Shown here piece after piece: positions 35,694-44,872 of a stretch of DNA of 64,000 nt. The stretch is from an uncultured Pelagibacteraceae bacterium (GTDB taxonomy: Bacteria > Pseudomonadota > Alphaproteobacteria > Pelagibacterales > Pelagibacteraceae). The DNA lies in the NCBI GenBank assembly GCA_902635845.1, contig CACPPK010000001.1, positions 1 to 64,000 of the forward strand. The letters run 5' to 3'. The notes beneath the pieces are model-generated. The model was not told the DNA's origin, made no database searches, and was given only the letters and a program-made list of their open reading frames with translations. How positions within the stretch are numbered: position 1 is the first letter of the stretch; each line of letters opens with the position of its first letter. The position numbers were made by a program, and so were the translations under genes.

Positions 35694-36952
35694 TTTTGAT
35701 TAAGTTTTAAATCCAAGTAAAGTGCTGCTGACCAAGAAAAATTTTTTGCTCCCATAGGTTGACCATTCTTACAACTGAAATATTCAAAAAAACCTTTTTT
35801 TTCTAATATTTGGATGGTTTTATTTTTTATTTTATCAGAAAAGAACTTATCTTTATTTTTTAGTCCTCTATAAATAAACCAATTACAATTAATCCACACA
35901 GGACCTCTCCAGTATCTTTTCTCTTCAAAACTTTTATGATTTGGTTTAATTGATGAAAAAAAATATTTTTCTTTTGAATTATGTTTTTTTAGATTTTGGA
36001 TTAGTTTTTTATTAATTTTGTCATTATTTAAATCAGCAAATAATACAAAATAATTAGTTATTGATGGAATGTAAATTTTTTTATTATTTTTTATATCTTT
36101 TGAAAAAAAAGTTTTTCTTTTTTTGTCATATAATTTAAGAAAATTTTTTTCTGTAAGTTTTATGTAATTATCTATTTTAGTTTTATTAAAACTAAAGGTT
36201 TCTAATAAAGAAACGAGATCTTTATTTGCTTTAAGAAATATAGAATTAAAACCAACATCTACTACATTAAAAAAAGAGGCCTTGTAAACTTTTTTGGGAT
36301 TATATTTTATTTTTCTTAAATTATTTTTTATTGTGACATACCTATCGTAATCTATATTAAGCGGTCTAAAATCTGGATTTACAACTTTGTTATCAGCTCT
36401 TTTATATTTTATATTTTTCTCAATTTTTACTTTATGCATAGGTTCATCCCATATAGGAGAATTATCGTATCCACTTTCCCAAGGATGTAAAATAGATACT
36501 AAACCAGTTTTTTTTGGATCTCTATATTGAATAAACCATTCATGAAATTTTTTAATTTTTTTAATTATTTTTTTAATATTTAACAATTGGCTTTTATTGA
36601 TTTCATTTTTATTTAAAATTTCTTTTAAAATTGTTGCTAATATTGGTGGTTGAGTTATTCCAGATGAGTGGATTTTATTACCACAATTCCATGCTGTGTA
36701 ATTTGGGTAATAATTTGTTTTTGTGTTATGAAATAAAATATGAGGGACCATTCCATCCTTCCATTGTCCATCTAACAATGTATTTATTTCTTTTAATGCA
36801 AAGTTTAAATTAAAATAAGAATACCCTAAAGCTATAAAGCCAGAGTCCCAATTCCATTGAGCAGGATAAAGTTTGTTGTTAGTTGGTAAAGTATAACCCC
36901 GTCTTCTATTACCAAGTAAAGTTTTTTTTGCTCTATTAATTGAAACTTTCAT
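35690..36952 (-). CDS. GH63-like glycoside hydrolase (mannosyl-/glucosylglycerate hydrolase type)
   Basis: The 420-residue protein has an (alpha/alpha)6-barrel-type glycosidase pattern: QWNWDSGFIALGY, GQWKDGMVPHILFH, SSGITQPPILATI, LHPWESGYDNSPIWDE (Asp163 a candidate acid by family analogy) and RYWRGPVWINCNWFIYRGL. Related GH63 enzymes cleave mannosylglycerate or glucosylglycerate. There is no signal peptide, so it acts in the cytoplasm on imported substrate. It starts within the stop of the upstream sugar permease (TAATG). The exact glycoside is unproven. Confidence 0.8.
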   Translation of the reverse strand: MKVSINRAKKTLLGNRRRGYTLPTNNKLYPAQWNWDSGFIALGYSYFNLNFALKEINTLLDGQWKDGMVPHILFHNTKTNYYPNYTAWNCGNKIHSSGITQPPILATILKEILNKNEINKSQLLNIKKIIKKIKKFHEWFIQYRDPKKTGLVSILHPWESGYDNSPIWDEPMHKVKIEKNIKYKRADNKVVNPDFRPLNIDYDRYVTIKNNLRKIKYNPKKVYKASFFNVVDVGFNSIFLKANKDLVSLLETFSFNKTKIDNYIKLTEKNFLKLYDKKRKTFFSKDIKNNKKIYIPSITNYFVLFADLNNDKINKKLIQNLKKHNSKEKYFFSSIKPNHKSFEEKRYWRGPVWINCNWFIYRGLKNKDKFFSDKIKNKTIQILEKKGFFEYFSCKNGQPMGAKNFSWSAALYLDLKLNQN

Positions 36953-38145
36953 TAACCTTTTACGCTACCTGCTGTTAAACCACTTACTAAATATTTTTCA
37001 AAATAAACAAATATAAATAATACAGGCAATGTTACTACAACTGATCCTGCCATTAAATATTGTCTCGGAGTTTCGGCATCACCACTTAGATATTGAATTG
37101 CCCTTGATAATGTAAATGAATTTGGATTATCCAAAAACATTAAAGAAAACAAAAACTCATTCCAAGCAATCATAAAAACGTACAAAGCAACAGATGAAAT
37201 TGCAGGAATGCTTAAAGGGATTATAATTTTTGTTATAATTCCAAACCAACTTAATTTGTCTAAAATTGCAGCTTCTTCTAATTCTTTTGGTATGCTTTTG
37301 AAATATCCTTGTAACATATAAATTGCTACTGGAAGTGTTGTTGCCGTATAAACAATTAATAAACCCTCTATTGAATTACGTAAACCTAATTGACTAAATA
37401 TTGTATACAACGGAATAACAAGAACGATTGCAGGAAACATGTATATTATAAGTATAGATGTAGATAAAAATGTTTTTCCAAAAAAATTTAATCTTGCAAC
37501 TGCATATGCTGCAGGTATTGCAAAAATAAGAGTGATAACAACAGTGCCAACAGAAACAATAGTGCTGGTAACAATATATTTTCCAAATTTATAAGATTTA
37601 AAAATTACAAAATAAGATTTAAATAAATCTTTTATATCTTGACCAAAGTTTATACTAAAATCTAAAGGATTCACTAACAAAGCTATTTGTGTTTTGAAAC
37701 TTGTTACTAACATCATGTAAAATGGAAAAAGTATTACAAAAGAGAAAAATAAAATTCCAAATAAAGTTAAGAAGTCGAATAAAATTACTTGTGTAGAGTG
37801 CTCCTCTTTTAAACCTATAAAAGTATATTTGCTAATTTTATTGACGAAAAAATATAATATTAAAAATACGCCCACATTATACCAAATTGGTAATTTTTGT
37901 ATCAAATAACCATCACAGAAAACGAATATGGATGAAAAAATGATTGATTTATAAATTGATTTAATTCTATCACCTATTCCTAAGTGAGCTAATGATATTA
38001 AAAAACCAAATATAAAAATTATTTCTATATTAAAACTATTAATACTTAAACCTTGCAATGTTGCTAATATCTTCCAAATCGAAATTAAAAAAATTAGAAA
38101 AAAAGTAGATATCAATGAAAATAGTATCGTATTTTTAGTTCTCAT
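36952..38145 (-). CDS. Carbohydrate ABC transporter permease (MalG type) with extra N-terminal helices
   Basis: The 397-residue protein has a standard MalG-type permease from about residue 120, with the docking loop EEAAILDKLSWFGIITKIIIPL. It is preceded by about 115 residues holding about four additional membrane helices, longer than the usual 280-residue MalG. It overlaps the companion permease by 11 bases upstream and the glycosidase by 1 base downstream. It transports the ligand of the binding protein at 39442-40773. Confidence 0.9.
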   Translation of the reverse strand: MRTKNTILFSLISTFFLIFLISIWKILATLQGLSINSFNIEIIFIFGFLISLAHLGIGDRIKSIYKSIIFSSIFVFCDGYLIQKLPIWYNVGVFLILYFFVNKISKYTFIGLKEEHSTQVILFDFLTLFGILFFSFVILFPFYMMLVTSFKTQIALLVNPLDFSINFGQDIKDLFKSYFVIFKSYKFGKYIVTSTIVSVGTVVITLIFAIPAAYAVARLNFFGKTFLSTSILIIYMFPAIVLVIPLYTIFSQLGLRNSIEGLLIVYTATTLPVAIYMLQGYFKSIPKELEEAAILDKLSWFGIITKIIIPLSIPAISSVALYVFMIAWNEFLFSLMFLDNPNSFTLSRAIQYLSGDAETPRQYLMAGSVVVTLPVLFIFVYFEKYLVSGLTAGSVKG

Positions 38146-39394
38146 CTACTCTCTTTCCCAAAAGTTTAAAATAAAAAAACATAAACATTAAAAGCAATAC
38201 AACAATTACTATTGAAACAGCTGAGCCCATTCCAATATCTGATATTGCAAAACCTTGTTGATAAACATTTATTGGTAGAGTTCTTGTTCCTGATGCACCT
38301 CCAGTTAATAAAAATACGTCCTCAAATTTATTAAAATTCCATATAAACCTGATCATAAATAAAATTGAAATTACTGCCGTAATTTGAGGGAGTGTAATAT
38401 TAAAAAATTTTTGAAAGGGACTGGCCCCATCAACATCAGCTGCCTCATATAATTCTTTTGGAATAGCTTGAAGTCTCGCAAGTATAAATAAAAAGGCTAA
38501 AGGAAAATACCTCCAAATTTCAAACATTATAACTGTTGTAAGTGCTAACCTTAATTTAAAATCAAAGCCCAAAATGCTAATTTCAATATATTTTTGTCCA
38601 AGAAGGTTTATTGGGGTTTCAATAATTTGATAATTTAATAATAAACTATTTAAGGTACCGCTGTTTGGGTCTAGTAGAAGTTCCCAAGTATAAGCTAATG
38701 CAACAACTGGAGCAACATAAGGGAAAAGTAGAACGCTCCTCATGAATGTTCGTCCATAAAATTTTTGATTTACCATTTGAGCAGTTAAAATACCAAATAC
38801 TATTGAGCCAACAGTTCCAAAAAATGTGTAATAAAAAGTTGTAAGTAATAAGTCTACAAATTCATTTTCAAATAGAACCTTTTTAAAGTTTTTGAGAGTA
38901 AAGTTAGTATTAAGTAATATGTTGTCAGATTTTCCCTCTAATTTTGGTTTAATTGATTTAAGATTTTTTTTGTCTATTTTTGATCCATCATTTGTTGCAA
39001 ATATTACTTGGAAATTTTCCCTATATTTAGCTGGCCAATTTCCAAATTCACATTTTAGGTTTTGCCTTTTATAAGAGCATCTTGGATCTAAATTTTCTAT
39101 TTCAAAAGTTTTAGGAAAATTATCTTGAAATGAAACATCTCTTATCTCTTGAATTAATGAACTGTTTCTTAACTTATATAATATTTTTATTTTAGAGGGC
39201 TCATCAGAAATAGATTTTACAATTTTTTTTGCTCTTGGTTCTGGAATTCGAATATCTTTTAATTCAACTTCTTTAAAACTAATCCAAATATTTGCAAAAA
39301 TTGGAAATAAAATTATTGAAAAAACTAAAAGGACTGCAGGTAAAGTTAGAATATATGCAGTTTTTTTTTCTGTATTTGCTAAAGTATCATTCAT
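38135..39394 (-). CDS. Carbohydrate ABC transporter permease (MalF type) with periplasmic insertion
   Basis: The 419-residue protein is a MalF-type permease with docking loop YEAADVDGASPFQKFFNITL. Between the first and second membrane helices (about residues 40-180) lies a roughly 130-residue polar insertion containing two cysteines (DPRCSYKRQNLKCEFG), analogous in position to the MalF P2 loop. The ATG at 39394 follows directly on the terminator-like hairpin, so no room remains for a normal ribosome site. Confidence 0.9.
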   Translation of the reverse strand: MNDTLANTEKKTAYILTLPAVLLVFSIILFPIFANIWISFKEVELKDIRIPEPRAKKIVKSISDEPSKIKILYKLRNSSLIQEIRDVSFQDNFPKTFEIENLDPRCSYKRQNLKCEFGNWPAKYRENFQVIFATNDGSKIDKKNLKSIKPKLEGKSDNILLNTNFTLKNFKKVLFENEFVDLLLTTFYYTFFGTVGSIVFGILTAQMVNQKFYGRTFMRSVLLFPYVAPVVALAYTWELLLDPNSGTLNSLLLNYQIIETPINLLGQKYIEISILGFDFKLRLALTTVIMFEIWRYFPLAFLFILARLQAIPKELYEAADVDGASPFQKFFNITLPQITAVISILFMIRFIWNFNKFEDVFLLTGGASGTRTLPINVYQQGFAISDIGMGSAVSIVIVVLLLMFMFFYFKLLGKRVDEN

Positions 39395-39430
39395 AAAAAA
39401 AGCGGATAATTTATATTATCCGCTTTTTTA
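39395..39430 (-). terminator. Strong hairpin with T run between sugar binding-protein and permease genes
   Basis: A perfect 15-bp stem (AAAAAAGCGGATAAT / ATTATCCGCTTTTTT) with a 4-base loop lies between the two genes and ends one base from the permease ATG. On the transcribed strand the stem ends in a T run, as in an intrinsic terminator. It would keep binding-protein mRNA far above permease mRNA. Confidence 0.85.
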
Positions 39431-39441
39431 AAATATTTAAA

Positions 39442-40773
39442 TTATTTGAATTTAGCTAATGATTTGTTAATCATATCAACAGCTTCATCGACATCAATTT
39501 GATCATCGATATAAAGTCTAGTAATTCTATTTATAAATTGAGAATTTATGACTTTTGATGCTCTTGATAGTTCACCTTCTTTAACACCCCATCTATTTGC
39601 AGTATCTAAACCAGCTACAATGTTATTAATAACATCTGGGTCATATAGATCTGACAAAGGAGCTTTTCTATCAACTCCAACAGGTAGTTTACTCCAAGCT
39701 TTTGTGAAAGCTTCAGGGTCGCTTGAATTTCCTCTTCTTACAGGAAATTTACCTTCCGGAGCTATCGATAATGTACTTGTGTAACCTTCATCCATTGAAT
39801 ACATGATAAATTGTTTAGCTTCATCTGTATCAGCGTCAGCTGTTATACCAAAATATCTAACATCTGCCCATGCAGCGCCTTTTTTATTACTAGGTCCACT
39901 AAAATTAGTTATAAAACCAGTTTTAGAAGCTAGTTCAGGTGATGTTGGATCACTGTTAATTGTTGGTGGAGCCGAGTCTCTTAAACCAGCAAGCTCATCC
40001 ATAATGAACGGAGACCAAATAATCATTGGAGTTTTACCTGCAAAGTAAAGTGCTCTAGATTGTTTCCAGTACAATTCTCCTGGAGGACTTGCTTTTGCAA
40101 TTACTTTATAAAACTCTAGTGCTTCTTTTAGTTTCTTGCCTTGTTTTTTAATACCACCTTTTTTAACAATATTAACTCCATTTGCCAAAAGGACGTGTTC
40201 TAAAACCTGACTCATGAAATTTTCGTCAGTTTTAGTTGCAGCTACAAAACCAAACATACCATTTTGTTTTGATAATTTCTCAACAGCAGCTACGATATTT
40301 GCATAGCTTGTTGGTGGTGCTAAATCAGCATTTTCAAAAAGATCTTTTCTATAAACAACCATTTGTGTCCATCCATCAACTGGAACGGCTGCAATCTTTG
40401 AACCCTTTTTCGCCATGTTAAGTGCACCTGGCGCAAATGTATCTTTACCTAACTCTTTTACAACAGCATTGTTAGCATCTACATCTAATATTCCTGCTTC
40501 AGCCCATGGCAATACATATTGTAAGGTATGGTAGATCACATCTGGTAAGTCACCTGCTGCTGCTGCAGCTGTAGCTCTTGTTCCCAAATCTTTTTCTTCT
40601 ACTGGGATCACATCAACTTTAATACCTGTTTTAGCTTCAAAAGCTTTAGCCATTTCTTCCTGTTTTGCCATTCTGGCTGGCTGAACTTCAGTAGTCCAAA
40701 ACTTTATGTCTGCGTAAACAACATTCGAAATAAAAAACGAAATTACGCAAAACAATTTTATTATATTTTTCAT
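39442..40773 (-). CDS. Carbohydrate ABC transporter binding protein
   Basis: The 443-residue protein has a signal peptide (MKNIIKLFCVISFFISNVVYA) and the family 1 extracellular-binding fold, with KFWTTEVQPARMAKQEEMAKAFEAKTGIKV, GDLPDVIYHTLQYVLPW, PVDGWTQMVVYRKDLF and PTSYANIVAAVEKL. It delivers a sugar or glycoside to the MalF/MalG-type permeases. The GH63-like enzyme in the same operon suggests a glycosylated small solute. It is preceded by a 142-base gap holding a palindrome. Confidence 0.9.
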   Translation of the reverse strand: MKNIIKLFCVISFFISNVVYADIKFWTTEVQPARMAKQEEMAKAFEAKTGIKVDVIPVEEKDLGTRATAAAAAGDLPDVIYHTLQYVLPWAEAGILDVDANNAVVKELGKDTFAPGALNMAKKGSKIAAVPVDGWTQMVVYRKDLFENADLAPPTSYANIVAAVEKLSKQNGMFGFVAATKTDENFMSQVLEHVLLANGVNIVKKGGIKKQGKKLKEALEFYKVIAKASPPGELYWKQSRALYFAGKTPMIIWSPFIMDELAGLRDSAPPTINSDPTSPELASKTGFITNFSGPSNKKGAAWADVRYFGITADADTDEAKQFIMYSMDEGYTSTLSIAPEGKFPVRRGNSSDPEAFTKAWSKLPVGVDRKAPLSDLYDPDVINNIVAGLDTANRWGVKEGELSRASKVINSQFINRITRLYIDDQIDVDEAVDMINKSLAKFK

Positions 40774-40834
40774 TTCCCCTCCTATATATATTGAAACTAT
40801 ATTAAAATGATTCTATTTAGCAAAGATACGACTG

Positions 40835-40853
40835 TCACATATCAGGTATGTGA
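40835..40853. promoter_or_regulatory. Palindromic operator candidate upstream of the sugar binding-protein gene
   Basis: TCACATA-TCAGG-TATGTGA is a perfect 7-bp inverted repeat with a 5-base centre. It lies 62 bases upstream of the binding-protein ATG, in the only sizeable gap of the locus. Its form fits a dimeric repressor or activator site. No local regulator gene is present. Confidence 0.5.
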
Positions 40854-40915
40854 TTGATTCATGCTTATTATCGAAAAATTGGGAAAAAATTGAAATTAGT
40901 CAATTATAAGTTGTG

Positions 40916-41971
40916 TTATAATTTGATCCTATTTCCATTTTCATCAAAAATAAAAATATCATTTAAATCAAAACCTAGAGAATTTCCTATTTCGACATTG
41001 CTAGGAATTTTTGCACTTATTTGATGTTCATCTTTTTTTATATACACAATTTTTTCATTTCCAAGATTTTCTATTAATTCTATTTCGGGACTAAAACTAA
41101 ATTGAGTATTTTGATTTGCTTTTAAATACTCAGGCCTAATACCTACAAAATGTTTAGTTTTATTTAATTTTAATTTATCAAACTGGATATCATTACCTAA
41201 TAATTTAATTGTATTTTCTGAAACAATATTTTCCTCTTTCACATCTAAAATATTCATTTTTGGTGTACCAATAAATTGAGCAACAAAAATATTTGCAGGA
41301 TCATTATAAATTTCCTCTGGTGTACCAACCTGTTCAATATTTCCTTGATTTAAAATAACTATTCTGTCTGCTAGTGTCATAGCTTCCACTTGATCATGAG
41401 TTACATAAATCATGTTGGTTTTTATTTGATTGTGTAATTTAGATATTTCGACCCTCATTTCTGCTCTCAGTGCTGCGTCTAGGTTAGATAGAGGTTCGTC
41501 AAACAAAAATATTTTTGGATTTCTTGTAATAGCTCTTCCAATAGCAACACGTTGTCTTTGACCTCCAGATAATTGTTTTGGTTTTCTCTCTAACAGTTCC
41601 TCAATTTTTAGGATTTTTGCAGCTTGCATAACTTTTGTATTGATTTCTTCTTTAGGTCTTTTTTCAATTTTTAAACCAAAAGACATATTTTCATAAACAT
41701 TCATATGAGGATAAAGAGCATAAGATTGAAAAACCATCGCAGTTTGACGTTTTGACGGATGAAGTTCATTTATTTTTTGATCATTAATAAATATTTCACC
41801 TTCATCTATTTTTTCTAATCCTGCAATCATTCTTAGAAGAGTTGATTTTCCACAACCTGATGGTCCTACCAAAACAAGAAATTCATCTTCTTTACCTAGA
41901 AGATTAAAATTTTTAATTATCTTATTGGCACCAAATGATTTATGAACACTAGAAAATTTTATGTTTGCCAT
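40916..41971 (-). CDS. Carbohydrate ABC transporter ATPase (MalK/UgpC type)
   Basis: The 351-residue ATPase has Walker A GPSGCGKST, signature LSGGQRQRVAIGR, Walker B IFLFDEPLSNLDAALR and switch YVTHDQVEAM, plus a C-terminal regulatory/TOBE part (VGIRPEYLK). It is the likely motor for the sugar transporter encoded downstream, though it is split from it by a 142-base gap and lies at the end of the preceding gene group. It could serve more than one transporter. Confidence 0.92.
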   Translation of the reverse strand: MANIKFSSVHKSFGANKIIKNFNLLGKEDEFLVLVGPSGCGKSTLLRMIAGLEKIDEGEIFINDQKINELHPSKRQTAMVFQSYALYPHMNVYENMSFGLKIEKRPKEEINTKVMQAAKILKIEELLERKPKQLSGGQRQRVAIGRAITRNPKIFLFDEPLSNLDAALRAEMRVEISKLHNQIKTNMIYVTHDQVEAMTLADRIVILNQGNIEQVGTPEEIYNDPANIFVAQFIGTPKMNILDVKEENIVSENTIKLLGNDIQFDKLKLNKTKHFVGIRPEYLKANQNTQFSFSPEIELIENLGNEKIVYIKKDEHQISAKIPSNVEIGNSLGFDLNDIFIFDENGNRIKL

Positions 41972-41996
41972 TTAATCCTTTATCTTTTTAAGAATA

Positions 41997-42749
41997 TTAA
42001 TCTAAAAAATTTTTTATTAAAATATTAAAATTGTCCGGTTGTTCTAAATGAACATTATGACAACATCCTTTAAAAATTTCTAAACGGCTATTTTTAATAT
42101 TTTTATTTAAAGTATCAACTTGATCAAAATTATAGGAAATATCTTTATCTCCCCAAATAATTAATGTTTCATTTTTGATATTTTTTAAATTATCAATTCC
42201 TCTCCAATTTTTCATAGCAAGCAAAGCATTGTCAGCTGTTTCTAACGAAACATTGGTTACTGCATTTTCACATAAAAAATAATTCTTATCTTTATCACCT
42301 TTTACAAACCATTTTGGAGGAACTCTTGAAAACGAAATTTTTATTCCATCTTTTTTAAGTTTTTCTCTTGTTTCATCCATCGTTTCAAATCTACCGGGAA
42401 TATCTCCTATTGATCCTGTAGCAAAACAAATTAATTTATTTACTCTCTTACCAACAATTTTAGTAATTTCTTGAACAATCATTCCTCCCATGGAGTGACC
42501 AATTAAATTAAATTTATCAATTTTTTTTTGATTAAGTATTTCTATTATTTTATTTGCCATATCATTAATAGACTTTAAAGATTTTGCTTTATAACTCTCA
42601 CCAAATCCAGGTAAAGCAGGTGCTATGACTCTGTAATATTTTGAGAAATAATTTTTTTGAAAACACCACATTTCGGATGAACCAAGATATCCATGAACAA
42701 ACACAAATGGAAAGCCTGTTCCTAAATCGTCTACATAAATATCACTCAT
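41997..42749 (-). CDS. Alpha/beta hydrolase
   Basis: The 250-residue cytoplasmic protein is a typical alpha/beta hydrolase: PFVFVHGYLGSSEMW, the nucleophile in LIGHSMGGMIVQE, an acid in LIIWGDKDISY, and the catalytic histidine in GCCHNVHLEQP. The substrate is unknown. It overlaps the LysE-type gene by 4 bases and precedes the ATPase by 25, so all three are probably co-transcribed. Confidence 0.85.
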   Translation of the reverse strand: MSDIYVDDLGTGFPFVFVHGYLGSSEMWCFQKNYFSKYYRVIAPALPGFGESYKAKSLKSINDMANKIIEILNQKKIDKFNLIGHSMGGMIVQEITKIVGKRVNKLICFATGSIGDIPGRFETMDETREKLKKDGIKISFSRVPPKWFVKGDKDKNYFLCENAVTNVSLETADNALLAMKNWRGIDNLKNIKNETLIIWGDKDISYNFDQVDTLNKNIKNSRLEIFKGCCHNVHLEQPDNFNILIKNFLD

Positions 42750-43351
42750 AATATTTCCTTTACAATATATAAAACCAAAATACTCATAAAAGTTATAATA
42801 AATATATTAATAACTCTCCAAACTTTTTTACTTTTAGCATATTTGGATAAATAGTTTGATAAGTAACCTAAAGCAAAAAAAAATAAAAATGAAGCAATAG
42901 CTGCACCTATACCAAAAGCTATTTTTTGATTTAATAAATAATTCTTAGAAAAATTGCCAAGAAAAAAAACTGTATCTGAGTAAACATGTGGATTTAGGTA
43001 AGTAAATCCAAGAGTTTTTATAAATATATTTGTTTTTGAAATGTTTGTTAGTTCGTCATGAAAATGTATTTCTGAAAAATTTATTTTTAATTTTGTATAA
43101 ATAAAGTGCAATAAAAACAAAATAAGAAGTATATTTAAAATTAATTCTACTGTGTGATTAAAGAATTGATTGAAATAATGAAAAAGAAAAATACCTAGAA
43201 ATATTAAAATTAAATCAGATACTGAACATATTAAACAAACAAGAAAAATATGTTGTTTTTTTAAACCTTGCTCAATAACAAAAATATTTTGAGCACCAAT
43301 AGCTAAAATTAAACTTAATCCTGTGAAGAATCCTAATAAAACATATTCCAT
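42746..43351 (-). CDS. LysE-family amino-acid exporter
   Basis: The 201-residue protein has about six membrane helices and the LysE/ArgO pattern: GLSLILAIGAQNIFVIEQGLKK, SDLILIFLGIFLFH and TLGFTYLNPHVYSDTVFFLG. It probably exports basic amino acids or similar compounds. It starts 9 bases after the proW stop, so it may be transcribed with the betaine transporter. Confidence 0.88.
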   Translation of the reverse strand: MEYVLLGFFTGLSLILAIGAQNIFVIEQGLKKQHIFLVCLICSVSDLILIFLGIFLFHYFNQFFNHTVELILNILLILFLLHFIYTKLKINFSEIHFHDELTNISKTNIFIKTLGFTYLNPHVYSDTVFFLGNFSKNYLLNQKIAFGIGAAIASFLFFFALGYLSNYLSKYAKSKKVWRVINIFIITFMSILVLYIVKEIL

Positions 43352-43360
43352 TAGGACTAA

Positions 43361-44872
43361 TTAAACTCTTTTCTTACCCTGAACAACTCTATCAAGAATA
43401 AGAGCTACAAATAATATAGCTACACCTGCTAAGATACCTTGTCCTACATTAGCATACTGAAGTGCTTCTAGAACATCTTGTCCAAGACCCTTTGCACCAA
43501 TTAGAGATGCAACTACTACCATTGCTAAACTTAACATTACTGTTTGATTCACGCCTGCTAAGATAGATGGGGTTGCTAATGGTAAATCTACTTTTCTAAG
43601 CAAATACCATTTTGATGCTCCGTAAGCAATTGCAGCTTCTCTAATTGTTTCAGGTACGCCTCTTAACCCTAAAACTGTTAATCTAACTACAGGAGTTCCT
43701 CCAAAAATCATTGTAATAATTACTGCAGCAACCTTTCCAGTTCCAAAAAATGCAATAACAGGAATCATAAATACAAAGGCTGGCATTGTTTGCATAAAAT
43801 CCATTATTGGTCTTATCATTGAATAAAATCTTTGCCGCCTTGCACAGAAAATTCCAAGTGGAATTCCAATAACTATACTCAATACAGCAGCTGTTCCTAA
43901 AAGAGCTAAGGTAGTCATAGCTTTTACCCAAAAACCTAAAAATCCCATGTAACATAAAAATCCTGCTGAATAAATTGCAGCTCTTGGACCTGCTGCTAAA
44001 CCAGTTAAAGTTACTATGGTTGTTATGATTACTATCCATGGAGTTTTAACAAATAATAATTCTAAGAAATCCAATACTGATCTAATTCCAATTGTAATAG
44101 CTGTAAATAAAGCATCTCCTTTTAAAACTGCGTAATCAAAAATAGTTTCCACCCATTTAATTGAGGTAAGTCTTATGTCTGGATGAGTTGGAAAGTCATC
44201 CATTATAGTAATAACGCCTGGAAAACTATAATGCACAACTGAGAAAAACATAATTACTGCAGCAAAAATTGTGCTGGAGATAAAGTTCTTAGTTTGCATT
44301 CCTGGTCTTATTGTTTTGTCAGATAACCATTCAGAATATCTTTTTTCTAATACAGAATTAGCTAATATTCCTTGAACAATTTTAATTGAAATTAATAAAG
44401 CAAAACCAAAAATAGTTATCCAAATTGCAGATGCTTCAATTCTTGCAACTTCATCAATATATCCCTGCATTGCATCCTCTAAGGATTTAATATTACGTTT
44501 ATAAACATCAACTTTATCTGGATTATTAGTAATAGCTGCTTCTAACTGTTTATTTCTAAATGCTATTGTAGATTCAACTTGTTTTATTTTTTCAACAGCA
44601 TCTTTAGTAATATTCCCAAATAAACCTCTAATTATTTGAACAACTGAAAATGTTTCGATAATTAAAAAAGCTAATGCCCAATTCCATATATTTCTCATAC
44701 CAAACCAAATAGGACCTAAGATTCCTGCATATAAATTAAATGAAAATGAGAATGTGGGTTTACTTCCGATTTTTTGGAACTCTTTAATATAATATTCTGG
44801 ATTTGACTTTACAAAATCAGTAATTAGCTCAGATCTACTAGGATTATTTATTTGTTTATTCTCCATCTCCAC
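43361..44872 (-). CDS. proW: Glycine betaine/proline-type ABC permease with long N-terminal extension
   Basis: The 503-residue protein has the ProW/OpuAB permease in its C-terminal part, including PAFVFMIPVIAFFGTG, REAAIAYGASKWYLLRKVDLPLA (docking loop) and GAKGLGQDVLEAL. About 250 further residues precede it: an aromatic membrane hairpin (LYAGILGPIWFGMRNIWNW) and a charged, coiled-coil-like stretch near 85-150 between helices. E. coli ProW is about 354 residues. It overlaps proV by 17 bases. The role of the extension is unknown. Confidence 0.9.
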   Translation of the reverse strand: MEMENKQINNPSRSELITDFVKSNPEYYIKEFQKIGSKPTFSFSFNLYAGILGPIWFGMRNIWNWALAFLIIETFSVVQIIRGLFGNITKDAVEKIKQVESTIAFRNKQLEAAITNNPDKVDVYKRNIKSLEDAMQGYIDEVARIEASAIWITIFGFALLISIKIVQGILANSVLEKRYSEWLSDKTIRPGMQTKNFISSTIFAAVIMFFSVVHYSFPGVITIMDDFPTHPDIRLTSIKWVETIFDYAVLKGDALFTAITIGIRSVLDFLELLFVKTPWIVIITTIVTLTGLAAGPRAAIYSAGFLCYMGFLGFWVKAMTTLALLGTAAVLSIVIGIPLGIFCARRQRFYSMIRPIMDFMQTMPAFVFMIPVIAFFGTGKVAAVIITMIFGGTPVVRLTVLGLRGVPETIREAAIAYGASKWYLLRKVDLPLATPSILAGVNQTVMLSLAMVVVASLIGAKGLGQDVLEALQYANVGQGILAGVAILFVALILDRVVQGKKRV

